A DNA stretch of 53,915 nucleotides. Origin: Bacillota bacterium (lineage in GTDB: Bacteria; Bacillota; Clostridia; Christensenellales; SZUA-584). The DNA is taken from contig JAEYLC010000039.1 of the NCBI GenBank assembly GCA_023461435.1, positions 1 to 53,915 of the forward strand. Reading direction: 5' to 3'. Below are positions 41,479 through 49,749 of the stretch, one piece after another. Made by a program: the position numbers and the translations under genes. The first letter of the stretch is position 1. Every line of letters begins with the position of its first letter. The notes under the pieces were generated by a model. It was not told the origin of the DNA and did not search any database. It worked only from the letters and a program-made list of their open reading frames with translations.

Positions 41479-42516
41479 ATGCCTGTAAAAGTAAAAATAT
41501 CTGAGTTCCTGAATTATTTTGAACCGCATGCTGTTAAGACGAACGGCAAAGCGACGGATCCGCCGGCGCCAAATCAATTTGGCTATGTCATGGGCGGCGA
41601 TGGCCGCATGGCTGATGATGCTTACCTGCGTACACGGGCAAAAGCGTCGTACCCGGACAGCTGGGAGGATCATTATGAGGATACGCGTAAATGGCTTGGA
41701 CGCGAGGTTTATGACTGTAATGCAGCGGCTGAAGCTTTTTATAAGCGTGGAACAGGTAACAATATCAACACGAAAGCACGCCTGAACTATGCCAACTGGT
41801 GTTCGGTCAAATCCCAGCCGGCCCCGGACTCGAATCTTGCTGGTCTCCCGCAGATGCCGGGGATCGCGGTATTCTCCGGCGGGTCAACAGCGGCTGGCAT
41901 CAGTCATGTTGGATACCTGTTAAAAAAGTACGGTACGAGTCCATTAGACTGGTGGGTTCTTGAATTCCGCGGGCGCAATTACGGCTGTGTGATTACCCGG
42001 ATTAAAGACCGCGAGTGGCGTTATTGGGGTGTCATGGATAAATATTTCGAGTATGACATTGGCGCGGTGTGTAGCCCGAACACCTTACCGCCGTCGGCAG
42101 CGAAGACGCCGATTCTTTCTAAAAAGCTTTCACAAAATCTCCAGTTGAGGTATAAGCTTAATGCCGACGCGGTAAGGTTCAGGAAAGGCCCGGATTCATC
42201 AAGCGGCATCATCCGTGTTCTGGATGAGGGAGATGAAGCTGCGTACATTGGAACAGAAGGGAAATGGACTCGGGTACGGTACAAGGGGCAGACAGGCTAT
42301 ATTTTCAGCGCTTACCTGACGCGCTGTGCTTATATAACGGGTGACGAAGTTAAGACTGTTCAAAATGCATTGAAAGCTGCTGGTTATGATCCGGGCAGCG
42401 TTGATGGTATTTATGGCCCCAAAACGGCTGAAGCCGTGGCTGCATTTCAGACAATGAACCATTTAACTGTCGATGCCATCGTCGGGGAGATAACCTGGGC
42501 GGCACTAAATGGCTAA
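41479..42516 (+). CDS. Endolysin: NlpC/P60-like peptidase + SH3b + peptidoglycan-binding domain
   Basis: 345 aa. The catalytic domain (1-205) has Cys80 in REVYDCNAAAEAFYKR and His143 in ISHVGYLLKK, the order expected for NlpC/P60-type enzymes. An SH3b domain (about 210-275: LNADAVRFRKGPDSSSGIIRV...GYIFSAYL) and a PG_binding_1 domain (about 282-345: VQNALKAAGYDPGSVDGIYGPKTAEAVAAF) follow. GAAAGGAGTTAAGG precedes ATG. No signal peptide, so release would need the holin encoded downstream. It would lyse the producing cell. Confidence 0.88.
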   Translation: MPVKVKISEFLNYFEPHAVKTNGKATDPPAPNQFGYVMGGDGRMADDAYLRTRAKASYPDSWEDHYEDTRKWLGREVYDCNAAAEAFYKRGTGNNINTKARLNYANWCSVKSQPAPDSNLAGLPQMPGIAVFSGGSTAAGISHVGYLLKKYGTSPLDWWVLEFRGRNYGCVITRIKDREWRYWGVMDKYFEYDIGAVCSPNTLPPSAAKTPILSKKLSQNLQLRYKLNADAVRFRKGPDSSSGIIRVLDEGDEAAYIGTEGKWTRVRYKGQTGYIFSAYLTRCAYITGDEVKTVQNALKAAGYDPGSVDGIYGPKTAEAVAAFQTMNHLTVDAIVGEITWAALNG

Positions 42517-42532
42517 ATGATTGGTGATTTGC

Positions 42533-42673
42533 ATGGATGATTTAATATGTTTATTTGCGGTTATGGCAGCCGCATATATTGGATTTGCTGTGGGCCGCTT
42601 TACCACCAGAGTCGATTTCGCTAAACATAACCGGACTGAAAAGAACAAAAAGGAAGAGAGTGATTATCTATGA
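42533..42673 (+). CDS. 46-aa membrane peptide between endolysin and holin
   Basis: MDDLICLFAVMAAAYIGFAVGRF..., one transmembrane helix (about residues 3-22) followed by a very basic/acidic tail (HNRTEKNKKEESDYL). TTGGTGATTTGC precedes ATG 42533. Its stop overlaps the next start in ATGA, so it is coupled to the holin-like gene. It may be a holin partner or antiholin; no family recognised. Confidence 0.6.
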   Translation: MDDLICLFAVMAAAYIGFAVGRFTTRVDFAKHNRTEKNKKEESDYL

Positions 42674-43158
42674 GAAAATTTTGCTTAATGTTTGTCATGA
42701 TCATCATTTTTATGATGTTGTCTTCTATAGTCGCATATGCTTTGGATATTGATGCCGAGCCTATGGAAAATGATGCTGTGAAGGACGTTTTCGCTGCCGT
42801 TGTGATGCTGGCTGTATTAATAGAGTCGTTGGCCGAGGTTGTTAAAGCAGCGATATTCCCTGCCGTACTGCCAAAATGGGTATGGTTCATGATAACATCG
42901 ATTTTAGGTTCTGTATTTTGTGTTCTGTTCAGTGTTGATATTTTTATGGCATTGGGATTTGCGGGGGGGACTCCTGCAATTATATTGGGTCAGATGACTA
43001 CTGGAATTGCCGTTGGTGCCGGATCAGGATTTGTGCACACACTGCTGGACAGGATGACGGCTGCTAAGAATTCTGATAAGATAGCTGCGGGGATGCAGTC
43101 TGCCAAAGATGGCGTTACGGCTCCACCGAAGGACATGGAAATAAATAGAGATAAATAA
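42670..43158 (+). CDS. Holin-like membrane protein
   Basis: 162 aa with an N-terminal hydrophobic segment (residues 5-24), about three more membrane segments (about 40-60, 66-86, 88-125) and a charged C-terminal tail (AAKNSDKIAAGMQSAKDG...MEINRDK). The position after endolysin and at the end of the tail/lysis operon supports a holin, which would let the endolysin reach the wall. No specific holin family was identified. Confidence 0.65.
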   Translation: MRKFCLMFVMIIIFMMLSSIVAYALDIDAEPMENDAVKDVFAAVVMLAVLIESLAEVVKAAIFPAVLPKWVWFMITSILGSVFCVLFSVDIFMALGFAGGTPAIILGQMTTGIAVGAGSGFVHTLLDRMTAAKNSDKIAAGMQSAKDGVTAPPKDMEINRDK

Positions 43159-43187
43159 AAACCATACCACGGAACCAATGGGTATAA

Positions 43188-43233
43188 AACACCGCAAATT
43201 ATCATCATTTAATTAATTTGCGGTGTTTTTTTA
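43188..43233 (+). terminator. Terminator of the tail/lysis operon
   Basis: AACACCGCAAATTA pairs with TAATTTGCGGTGTT around a short AT loop, followed by seven T. It is strong, and some T-richness on the other strand may make it weakly bidirectional. It marks the right functional end of the phage-derived module. Confidence 0.9.
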
Positions 43234-43588
43234 TTTTGTGAGTCAAATTTTTTAAATTTAGAACAAACAACACTTGGTCATGACGGTAGCGAGAGTTACC
43301 GGCGGTTTATCCGGTTCAGTTCAAATCGAGGCTGTCGGTGAGATTTCTCTGGCATCTGCATCGACCAGCAGTCCCTTTTTTTCTTTGCCGCGCTAACTTA
43401 AAATATTGCATGCCAAAGTGGCGTGGAGGATATGATGCTTTCACCACGCCAAGCAGGGGCGGTAAATCGGGCTGGGGTCATGTGCATTTGGGTATAATGA
43501 GTCATTAAAGCTTATAGCTGTATTTTTGCCCAAGCTTCATAAAGGCAAGCAGGCTAAGCGTCCTCACGAGGACAAGATAAGAAATATT
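43234..43588. other. Unexplained 355-bp stretch right of the tail module
   Basis: No supported gene. A short plus frame from ATG 43279 reads MTVARVTGGLSGSVQIEAVG and stops after about 38 codons. Another open stretch just before 43602 (about 34 codons ending LPKLHKGKQAKRPHEDKIRNILAVS) has no start. These may be decayed gene ends at the old element boundary. No direct repeat that could be an attachment site was found by eye. Confidence 0.35.
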
Positions 43589-44335
43589 CTAGCCGTCAGT
43601 TAATTTCGATATGCCCAAAACCATAAGTAAATAATCACCCGCAAAGAACAGGAGGAAGGGGATGAGCTTAAAATACCATTTCTTCAAAACGCATAACAGG
43701 AATGTACATAATGGCGCGAAAATCGAATGATATAGGAATGAAAAAAACACGCTGTCTTTGTTCATATCCGTATAAACACCTATTCTATAGAACTCTTTAC
43801 CGGCAAGCAATAGGATCGCCGAAGGAATAAACATGATGACTGTACATGCAAATGAGAAAGTTATAAATCGTAAAATTTTAAATCTGCTGTCTTCTAATTT
43901 TGAATACCAGAATCGCATCGCAATACAATAAATGAATATCGCCACTCCGCTCATCCAGGATTGCCACCAATTGTGCTCATATGTGCCCAACTGAATAAAT
44001 AGAATGTCAAGCAAGATAAATATGACGGAGATGACAAAGATCCAGCGAAAGCGGCGAGAATACGCAGCAACAAAGACCGCAACTGCGGGCCAAACCGTAC
44101 TGTTGGTTATCAAATGCGCCAAAATCCCTTCGGCAAAAGGGTCGATATCAATACCTAGCTGGTATGAATAAGCATTAAGCAGGATCAACGCCAGTACCTC
44201 GCCGCAATAGGCAACCATCACTGACGACAGGTAGAAAGTTATCAGCTTGGAATATGCTTTGTGTTTGTAAAAAACAAAGGCTGCAAGGGCTATAGAGGCA
44301 GCAGCCAGTATGAGATAATAAATATAGCCGGGCAT
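43589..44335 (-). CDS. Unknown membrane protein with about seven transmembrane helices
   Basis: 248 aa, hydrophobic segments spaced through its length (YYLILAAASIALAAFVFY; ITFYLSSVMVAYCGEVLALILL; WPAVAVFVAAY; WIFVISVIFILLDILFI; FSFACTVIMFIPSAILLLAG; SIFAPLCTFLLCVL; IPFLLFFAGDYLLMVLGI). Overall look is of spore- or Firmicute-type integral membrane proteins with unknown role. GGAGGGAT precedes ATG on the minus strand. Not linked by operon to the MATE gene 300 bp upstream. Confidence 0.7.
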   Translation of the reverse strand: MPGYIYYLILAAASIALAAFVFYKHKAYSKLITFYLSSVMVAYCGEVLALILLNAYSYQLGIDIDPFAEGILAHLITNSTVWPAVAVFVAAYSRRFRWIFVISVIFILLDILFIQLGTYEHNWWQSWMSGVAIFIYCIAMRFWYSKLEDSRFKILRFITFSFACTVIMFIPSAILLLAGKEFYRIGVYTDMNKDSVFFSFLYHSIFAPLCTFLLCVLKKWYFKLIPFLLFFAGDYLLMVLGISKLTDG

Positions 44336-44641
44336 TTATCCCTCCGTTAAATCCTTTGAAAGAAAGTTCAATCCTGGACCAGATTCTTTGTCCAAACATC
44401 GCAATATAAATTACAAAATGAATTTTTACCATATGGTTAAAAATAAAACAAGGATGATGCAATATCTTGCCGGCGTCACGCCGTTTGCGAGAGCCTTATA
44501 TTTACCAAGCCCCAAGGATATCTTACATCTTGAGAATGCGCCAAAAGAAATGTTTGCGCCTTCACTCCTCAAGTGCGATACACAAGAAAAAAAAGCCAGG
44601 TCGGTTTCCCATTTCTGATTCTGAAAATATGAATACCGGTG
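44336..44641. other. Intergenic region, no supported gene
   Basis: About 306 bp between two minus-strand genes. A plus frame containing MMQYLAGVTPFARALYLPSPKD... (from about 44457) has a weak AAGGATGATG start and no recognised family. No clear terminator was seen for the MATE gene. Confidence 0.3.
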
Positions 44642-46054
44642 TTAAGCCGCGTTGGACTGCTTTGCCGAACGCAGCGGATGTAGCATACGGCTGGCGAGTG
44701 GTGTGACGGTCGTCCATTTCACGCGGAGTATCATGACGGTGGTGATGGCGGCGCCGACGTAGTTGGAAAAAAGGTTGCCCCAGAACACCGAGTAGACGCC
44801 GAGAGCCCTTTCTGTGAGCAGTATGAAAAGATAACGCAGCAGCCAGATGCGAAGGATGCTGGCCACGAGCGTGATGCGCGTGCGTCCAAGGCCGATAAAC
44901 GCGCCGAGCTGCGTCATGCAGACGCCAAACCCGACGACCGAATAGGTGTAAATGTGCAGCGCTTTGTCGGCGACATTGAGCACCTGCGTTTCGCGCGTGA
45001 ACATCACGGTGAGTGACGACGATGTGGGCACGATAACCGCGATGAGCAGCACGGCGGTAATGGCGCTCATCAGGCAGCCGACCCACGTGACGGTGCGCGC
45101 GCGGTCACCCTGACCCGCGCCCACGTTCATGCTCACCATCGTGGTGACGGCGGCGGCAAATGAGGACGGCAGTATAAAGCAGACGGAGGTGATGTTGTTC
45201 GCGATGCCCTGTCCGTTCAGCACATCCGCGCCGTATTTTTGCACCTCGTTGTTGATGAGGTAGAACCCAAGATAAAGTATGAGGTTCGAGAGCATGGACG
45301 GCGCGCCGATGCGCACGAGATCGCCGATGGTCGCGCGGTCGAAAGCAAAGCCCTTGAGTGAGAGACGGCTTTCGCCGCGGCGTACGAACAACTCCACATA
45401 CATCCAACCCGTGATGAGCACATTCGCGGCCAGCGATGCCATCACCGCGCCCACGATACCCCAACGGAACACCGCGATGAACAGCGAGTTGAACGCGACC
45501 TTCAAGATCAGCAGCAGCACCATACGCACAAAAGCGGCCTCCGGCTTGCCTTCGGCGTTTTTAAGCGCGTTGTAAATCGCTTCGAGGAAAGAGAACGGAA
45601 TCAGCAATGCGCTGTACGCGAGATATTGAAACACATCCGCGGCGATTGTTTTATCGACCGAAGCGGATATCGGATAAGCGAGCCCGAAGAGGACCGGCGC
45701 GAGCACCACGCCGAGCGCGGCGGAGAACACGATGAGCTGTACCGCGATGCGGCGGCCTTCGCAGAAATCCTTCCGGCCGTTGGCCTGACCGATCATCGCC
45801 ATGCCCGCGGAGCCCAGCCCCTGCGCGAGGCCCACGATCATCCCGGCAATCGGGATGCAGTAGGTGACGGCGCTGGCGGCCACGGTGCCCGCAATGTTGT
45901 TGATATAAAGGCCGTCGATGACGGGCAGGAGTGCCTGAACGATACCCATCAGCAGCGTGGGCAGCGAGAGCAGCAATATCGTTTTGGAAACCGGCCCGGC
46001 GATGATCAGATCACGCCGCGCGCTGACGTTTTGTTTGAGAAAGCTGAGTTTCAT
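44642..46054 (-). CDS. MATE-family multidrug/sodium antiporter
   Basis: 470 aa with 12 hydrophobic segments and MATE hallmarks: GPVSKTILLLSLPTLLMGIVQALLPVIDGLYINNIAGTVAASAVTYCIPIAGMIVGLAQGLG, then a second half repeating the pattern (IGAPSMLSNLILYLGFYLINNEV). It exports cationic drugs or metabolites with Na+ or H+. Base composition is visibly GC-rich (codons ending in C/G), unlike the genes on either side, which suggests different ancestry or strong codon bias. A TATAAT lies upstream on the minus strand (rc of 46111-46116). Confidence 0.92.
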   Translation of the reverse strand: MKLSFLKQNVSARRDLIIAGPVSKTILLLSLPTLLMGIVQALLPVIDGLYINNIAGTVAASAVTYCIPIAGMIVGLAQGLGSAGMAMIGQANGRKDFCEGRRIAVQLIVFSAALGVVLAPVLFGLAYPISASVDKTIAADVFQYLAYSALLIPFSFLEAIYNALKNAEGKPEAAFVRMVLLLILKVAFNSLFIAVFRWGIVGAVMASLAANVLITGWMYVELFVRRGESRLSLKGFAFDRATIGDLVRIGAPSMLSNLILYLGFYLINNEVQKYGADVLNGQGIANNITSVCFILPSSFAAAVTTMVSMNVGAGQGDRARTVTWVGCLMSAITAVLLIAVIVPTSSSLTVMFTRETQVLNVADKALHIYTYSVVGFGVCMTQLGAFIGLGRTRITLVASILRIWLLRYLFILLTERALGVYSVFWGNLFSNYVGAAITTVMILRVKWTTVTPLASRMLHPLRSAKQSNAA

Positions 46055-46327
46055 GTTGCGGATTTTATAGCCTTGTATCTGTAGGCGCCCGACGCCCGAT
46101 GCATAGCCTGTATTATAAACCTTTCATGTCATTATTCACACACGAACATTTATTATATGCATCCGCTGTCGTTTGGTCAATAAACGAAACGGCGCTGAAA
46201 AGCAGACAATAAGCGTCTCCGGGCCGGTTCACGGGCATATTTGCGCACGATTGCCGCACAAGCGGCGGTTTGAGCGCGTATAGGGGAATGCAAAGGTTTT
46301 TAAAAACGGCTGTCAGGAAAGCCGAAA

Positions 46328-46825
46328 TCAATAGTGTTTAACTTTTCTCTTTCTGAGTATAAGCATTAAACGCGAAATCGCACCCGCAAGCAGAACCGGT
46401 CCCAAAACATGCTTCCAGACTGCGACCTTATGCGAAACATCATAACCCTCTTCAACAATCTCAATGCTTACGGCATGAATATCCATGTCTCCGCCATGCG
46501 CCGGGCAGGCCCGGTTAAATATTCCCTCAATCCTGATGGTATCCCCGTGAGCCGTATACCCCCCCAGCATATCAATGCCACTGGTATCGCTGCTTTTGAC
46601 CCATACGCCAATGGCGTTGCTGCCGTCAGATATGTTGATCCATGAATACTCTCCGCGTGACAAAACGTCACCAATGACTTCACCGGTATAAACGATCTTT
46701 TTTCCATCGTAATCTCCGGCATTGTTGATCAAGTCGTTACTCGTGACTTCCACATCGTCGGCCAGGGATACAGCGGGGCAAAAGCAGATCATAACGGCTA
46801 TAATTATAGAAATTTTCTTACGCAT
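46328..46825 (-). CDS. Exported OB-fold-like protein with C-terminal membrane anchor
   Basis: 165 aa from ATG 46825 (GAAGGTGAAGAAAAG upstream); a longer frame to 46897 overlaps trkH and lacks a binding site. Signal peptide MRKKISIIIAVMICFCPAVSLA, then a small β-domain (DYDGKKIVYTGEVIGDVLSRGEYSWINIS...GVWVKSSDTS) of the tRNA_anti/BOF OB-fold kind, and a C-terminal membrane helix (VLGPVLLAGAISRLMLIL) ending in RKRKVKHY. It overlaps the trkH stop by 22 bp, so it is probably the last gene of the potassium operon. Function unknown. Confidence 0.65.
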   Translation of the reverse strand: MRKKISIIIAVMICFCPAVSLADDVEVTSNDLINNAGDYDGKKIVYTGEVIGDVLSRGEYSWINISDGSNAIGVWVKSSDTSGIDMLGGYTAHGDTIRIEGIFNRACPAHGGDMDIHAVSIEIVEEGYDVSHKVAVWKHVLGPVLLAGAISRLMLILRKRKVKHY

Positions 46826-48327
46826 CTTTTCTTCACCTTCGTTGCAACATACACGCCAAGAGCCAGTATCGACATAAACTCGAGGCGCGCCAGCCACATG
46901 ATCAGTATATAAGTCAGTTTCAGTACAGCGGGCGCCGCGGCGCTTGTAAGGCCGATGCTGAGGCCCACATTACCCGTCACCGACGCCGATTCAAACGCCG
47001 CTTCCCCAAAGGAATAACCGCAAAGCATACCGACCAGTGTCCCCAGTGTAAACGTGACAATATAAGCAAACACGATCAGAAATGCGCTGCGTACCACCTT
47101 GTCCTCCAGGACCACGTCCTTGATGTGGTGATATTTTTTTATGGATACGGCAGACTCGGGCAATACCATCTGATGGATATCTTTTTTGAATGCGCCCGCT
47201 ATAATGCCGATGCGCAGCCCCTTGAATCCGCCGGCTGTGGAGCAGGCGCTTGCTCCAAAAAGCATCGCCAGAATGATTGCGAACAACGCGATATCACCCC
47301 ATTCGTAATAGAATTGCCGCGCGTATATGGTCATAAAACCGGTCGTTGTATGGCCGGAGATTAGCTGATAGAATCCTTTACGGAACATGGAGACCGCATC
47401 GGCATAAATACCATTATGCAATAAGCCCAAGGTGGTAATAAGAGTCAGCACCGTGACCGTGATTGTAAAGGTCACCGTTTCGATATTTCGCCGTAGCTCG
47501 CCTTTTCTGCCCGTCAAAACGGCATAATGCAGCGCGAAATTGAACGAGCCGATGATAAAGAAAACCATAGTCGCAATTTCATAAAATGTGCTGTGATAAT
47601 AGAGAATACTCTGCGTCATCGGTGCAAAGCCACCTGTACTCCAGGCCGACATGAATATCCACAGGCCGTGAAGGAACGCCCGGTCAACAGGCATACCGGC
47701 CACAATACCGGCGATTCCCATCACAACAGTACCGATACCCAGATAGATCAAGCTGATCAGCCAGATATGCCTTGCCGTACTGACGGCGTTCGGCATCAGC
47801 CGCTCGTCCTTGGCTTCACCCACGTACATCTTGTATGCGCCGTTGGTACCCTTAATCAAAAACGTCAGCGCGAGCACCACCATGCCCTGTCCGCCCACAA
47901 AAGTGAGCAGCAGGCGCCACATGTTGATGCCATTCGAAATGTGGTCCATATCCTGTATCAGAGCAAGTCCGGTGGTGGTAAAACCGCTCATCACGTCAAA
48001 ACAGCTGTCCAGATACGACAGATAGCTGCCGCTTAAGTAATAGGGCAGAGCGCACAGCAGCATACCCACAAACCAGGCACCGGCGGTCACGATCATGCCT
48101 TCTCCCCAGCTCAGACGCTGATGCTTGTATTTGTCAAACCCCAGCATCATGGAGCCGCCGAGAATCAAGGCAATTGAACTGCTGATAACAAAATCGTATA
48201 AAACATCCCACTCGCCATATATTGCCGAGACCAGAATCGGGATGTATTGTATTGCGCCGAGCCCGATGATCACAATGCCAATATAATAGCAAATCGGGTA
48301 CAGTCGGCTCACATGCTTCTCAATCAT
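46804..48327 (-). CDS. trkH: Potassium uptake channel subunit TrkH/KtrB
   Basis: 507 aa, multi-pass, with the four-fold M1-P-M2 architecture. Selectivity-filter-like loops read GFTTTGL, STGGFAPM, SGHTTTGFMT and SVTGNVGLSIG. The motif ASACSTAGGFKGLRIG in the second half is typical of TrkH. It imports K+ under control of TrkA/KtrA RCK subunits, two of which are encoded just upstream. Directly preceded by a 33-aa membrane peptide gene. Confidence 0.95.
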   Translation of the reverse strand: MIEKHVSRLYPICYYIGIVIIGLGAIQYIPILVSAIYGEWDVLYDFVISSSIALILGGSMMLGFDKYKHQRLSWGEGMIVTAGAWFVGMLLCALPYYLSGSYLSYLDSCFDVMSGFTTTGLALIQDMDHISNGINMWRLLLTFVGGQGMVVLALTFLIKGTNGAYKMYVGEAKDERLMPNAVSTARHIWLISLIYLGIGTVVMGIAGIVAGMPVDRAFLHGLWIFMSAWSTGGFAPMTQSILYYHSTFYEIATMVFFIIGSFNFALHYAVLTGRKGELRRNIETVTFTITVTVLTLITTLGLLHNGIYADAVSMFRKGFYQLISGHTTTGFMTIYARQFYYEWGDIALFAIILAMLFGASACSTAGGFKGLRIGIIAGAFKKDIHQMVLPESAVSIKKYHHIKDVVLEDKVVRSAFLIVFAYIVTFTLGTLVGMLCGYSFGEAAFESASVTGNVGLSIGLTSAAAPAVLKLTYILIMWLARLEFMSILALGVYVATKVKKRCVRKFL

Positions 48328-48334
48328 AAATGCC

Positions 48335-48436
48335 TCATAAGGCCAGCAGGGAGATCAGTAAACCGATAAGAATCAATACGCCCGTAAAGATGATTTCGGC
48401 AATAACTCCCGATGCATAGCTCAGTAACTTTTTCAT
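48335..48436 (-). CDS. 33-aa single-pass membrane peptide between trkA and trkH
   Basis: ATG 48436 to TGA 48335: MKKLLSYASGVIAEIIFTGVLI then a Leu/Ile-rich helix to the end (LIGLLISLLAL). GGGAGC lies just upstream of ATG. The gene has 9-bp and 7-bp gaps to its neighbours, so it is fully embedded in the operon. The basic N-terminus followed by one helix recalls tiny accessory subunits such as KdpF of the Kdp pump (analogy only). Possibly a new TrkH partner. Confidence 0.65.
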   Translation of the reverse strand: MKKLLSYASGVIAEIIFTGVLILIGLLISLLAL

Positions 48437-48445
48437 ATTAGCTCC

Positions 48446-49111
48446 CTAACCAAGAAAATAGGACGCCACCTTGGGCATATTCCCTTCATTCGTCAGCGCA
48501 ATGACGATATCGCCGGAAAGGATTTTCGTCTGTCCGTTCGGTATGATCGCTTCCTTATTCCTCACCACAGAGATCAATATTGTTCCTTTGGGCATATTCA
48601 GCGCTTCAACATTTTTATCCACCGAGGGTGACATTTCCGCCACAGTAAACTCTCTGATGCGCACATCCCCGACTTTTTCGGACAGCATGCGGTTGATGCC
48701 CGCCCAGTCCACTTCCTGCTCGATGATATCCGCGATGTGCGCGGTACTGCTGACGGTTGAATCCACACCCAGATGCTTAAACACATTGATGTTCTTGGGG
48801 TTGTTCACGCGGGCAATTGTCCGGGCCACGCCGAAATAGTTCTTGGCCAGTTGGCAGGCGACGAGGTTGTTTTGATCGTGTCCGGTGACTGCGATCAGCA
48901 GATCTGCCTTTTCAATTTCTGCATCCTTGAGATACTTGATATCTGTCCCATCCCCGTGAATCAGGCCAACGCCAAGGTCAATAAGCTCGCAGGCGATCTT
49001 TTCGCATAATTGACAGTCCTCTTCAATCAGCATGATCCGATGCTTATCAGGGGCCAGTGTTTTCGCCAGATAATACCCCACCTTGCCGCCGCCCACAATG
49101 ATTATATACAT
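48446..49111 (-). CDS. trkA: TrkA-type RCK regulatory subunit (second copy)
   Basis: 221 aa: TrkA-N Rossmann domain (MYIIIVGGGKVGYYLAKTL, with GxGxxG as GGGKVG; acidic LIEED after β2; DGTDIKYLKDAEIEKADLLIAVTGHDQNN) and TrkA-C domain (about 140-221, MPKGTILISVVRNKEAIIPNGQTKILSGDIVIAL). It binds nucleotide and gates the TrkH channel from the cytoplasmic side. Its start overlaps the end of the preceding trkA-like gene by 10 bp. Confidence 0.92.
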   Translation of the reverse strand: MYIIIVGGGKVGYYLAKTLAPDKHRIMLIEEDCQLCEKIACELIDLGVGLIHGDGTDIKYLKDAEIEKADLLIAVTGHDQNNLVACQLAKNYFGVARTIARVNNPKNINVFKHLGVDSTVSSTAHIADIIEQEVDWAGINRMLSEKVGDVRIREFTVAEMSPSVDKNVEALNMPKGTILISVVRNKEAIIPNGQTKILSGDIVIALTNEGNMPKVASYFLG

Positions 49112-49731
49112 ACTGCCTCACCTTCTCCGACAGCGTATTCCGTAATAACAAGCGAGTCGTTCTCTTGAATGACTGTGCTGGCGCAGGCAAATTGAAACCG
49201 GCCTTTTCTGATAATACCGAAGATAAAGGGTTCCTTCGCTTCAGATAGGCTCCTGCCCCAAAGCCGCTTCGCAGGCTTTGTCATACGCAGGCGGATGGTT
49301 GTACCGCCTATTTCAAAGGATGACGATTCGTCGGCTGGAATCAGCATATTTTTTAGTTTTTCGACCGCCAGTGTTGTTGGGCAGATCGTCGTAAGCCCCA
49401 TTTTATTAAACACTGTTTCGCGTTCAGGATCATACAATCGGGTAATCACGGTGGGAACATGAAACAGATCCCGCGCGATCTCAGACACCATCACATTCAT
49501 ATTATCGTCATTGGTGACCGCCGCGAGTGCATCCGCATTCTCTATACCGGCATTACGGAGCACATCCTCGTCGATGGGCATGCCCGCAATGGTCACGCCG
49601 TTAAACCCCGAACCAAGCGAGTCAAAATTATTGGAGTCACTGTCGATAACCACGACGTCGTGGTTTTCTTCCGACAGCATCTGCGCAAGATTAGAGCCGA
49701 TTTTTCTGCATCCCGCTATGATGATATACAT
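49102..49731 (-). CDS. TrkA-type RCK regulatory subunit (first copy) with altered nucleotide loop
   Basis: About 209 aa from ATG 49731 (AAAGGAGTGAATTTT upstream; an in-frame GTG at 49740 overlaps that site). The Rossmann loop reads IIAGCRKIGSNLA, i.e. G-C-R-K-I-G instead of G-x-G-x-x-G, while the β2 acid (VIDSDSN) is kept. TrkA-C follows (about 135-209). The pair of unequal TrkA proteins suggests a heteromeric gating ring (inference). Confidence 0.88.
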   Translation of the reverse strand: MYIIIAGCRKIGSNLAQMLSEENHDVVVIDSDSNNFDSLGSGFNGVTIAGMPIDEDVLRNAGIENADALAAVTNDDNMNVMVSEIARDLFHVPTVITRLYDPERETVFNKMGLTTICPTTLAVEKLKNMLIPADESSSFEIGGTTIRLRMTKPAKRLWGRSLSEAKEPFIFGIIRKGRFQFACASTVIQENDSLVITEYAVGEGEAVCI

Positions 49732-49749
49732 AAAATTCACTCCTTTAAG

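Noticed and set aside
26885..43233. Complete Mu-like prophage
   Set aside because: Only a Mor-like gene recalls Mu; there is no MuA/MuB, head or packaging gene, and the tail is of siphovirus, not Mu contractile, type (no sheath gene).
44388..44706. Two plus-strand frames near 44.5 kb
   Set aside because: Weak starts, no recognisable family, and partial overlap with the MATE 3' end; kept only as a note in the intergenic entry.
44562..45464. Open frames in other phases of the MATE gene (e.g. His/Arg-rich 174 codons)
   Set aside because: Typical products of reading a GC-rich gene in the wrong frame.
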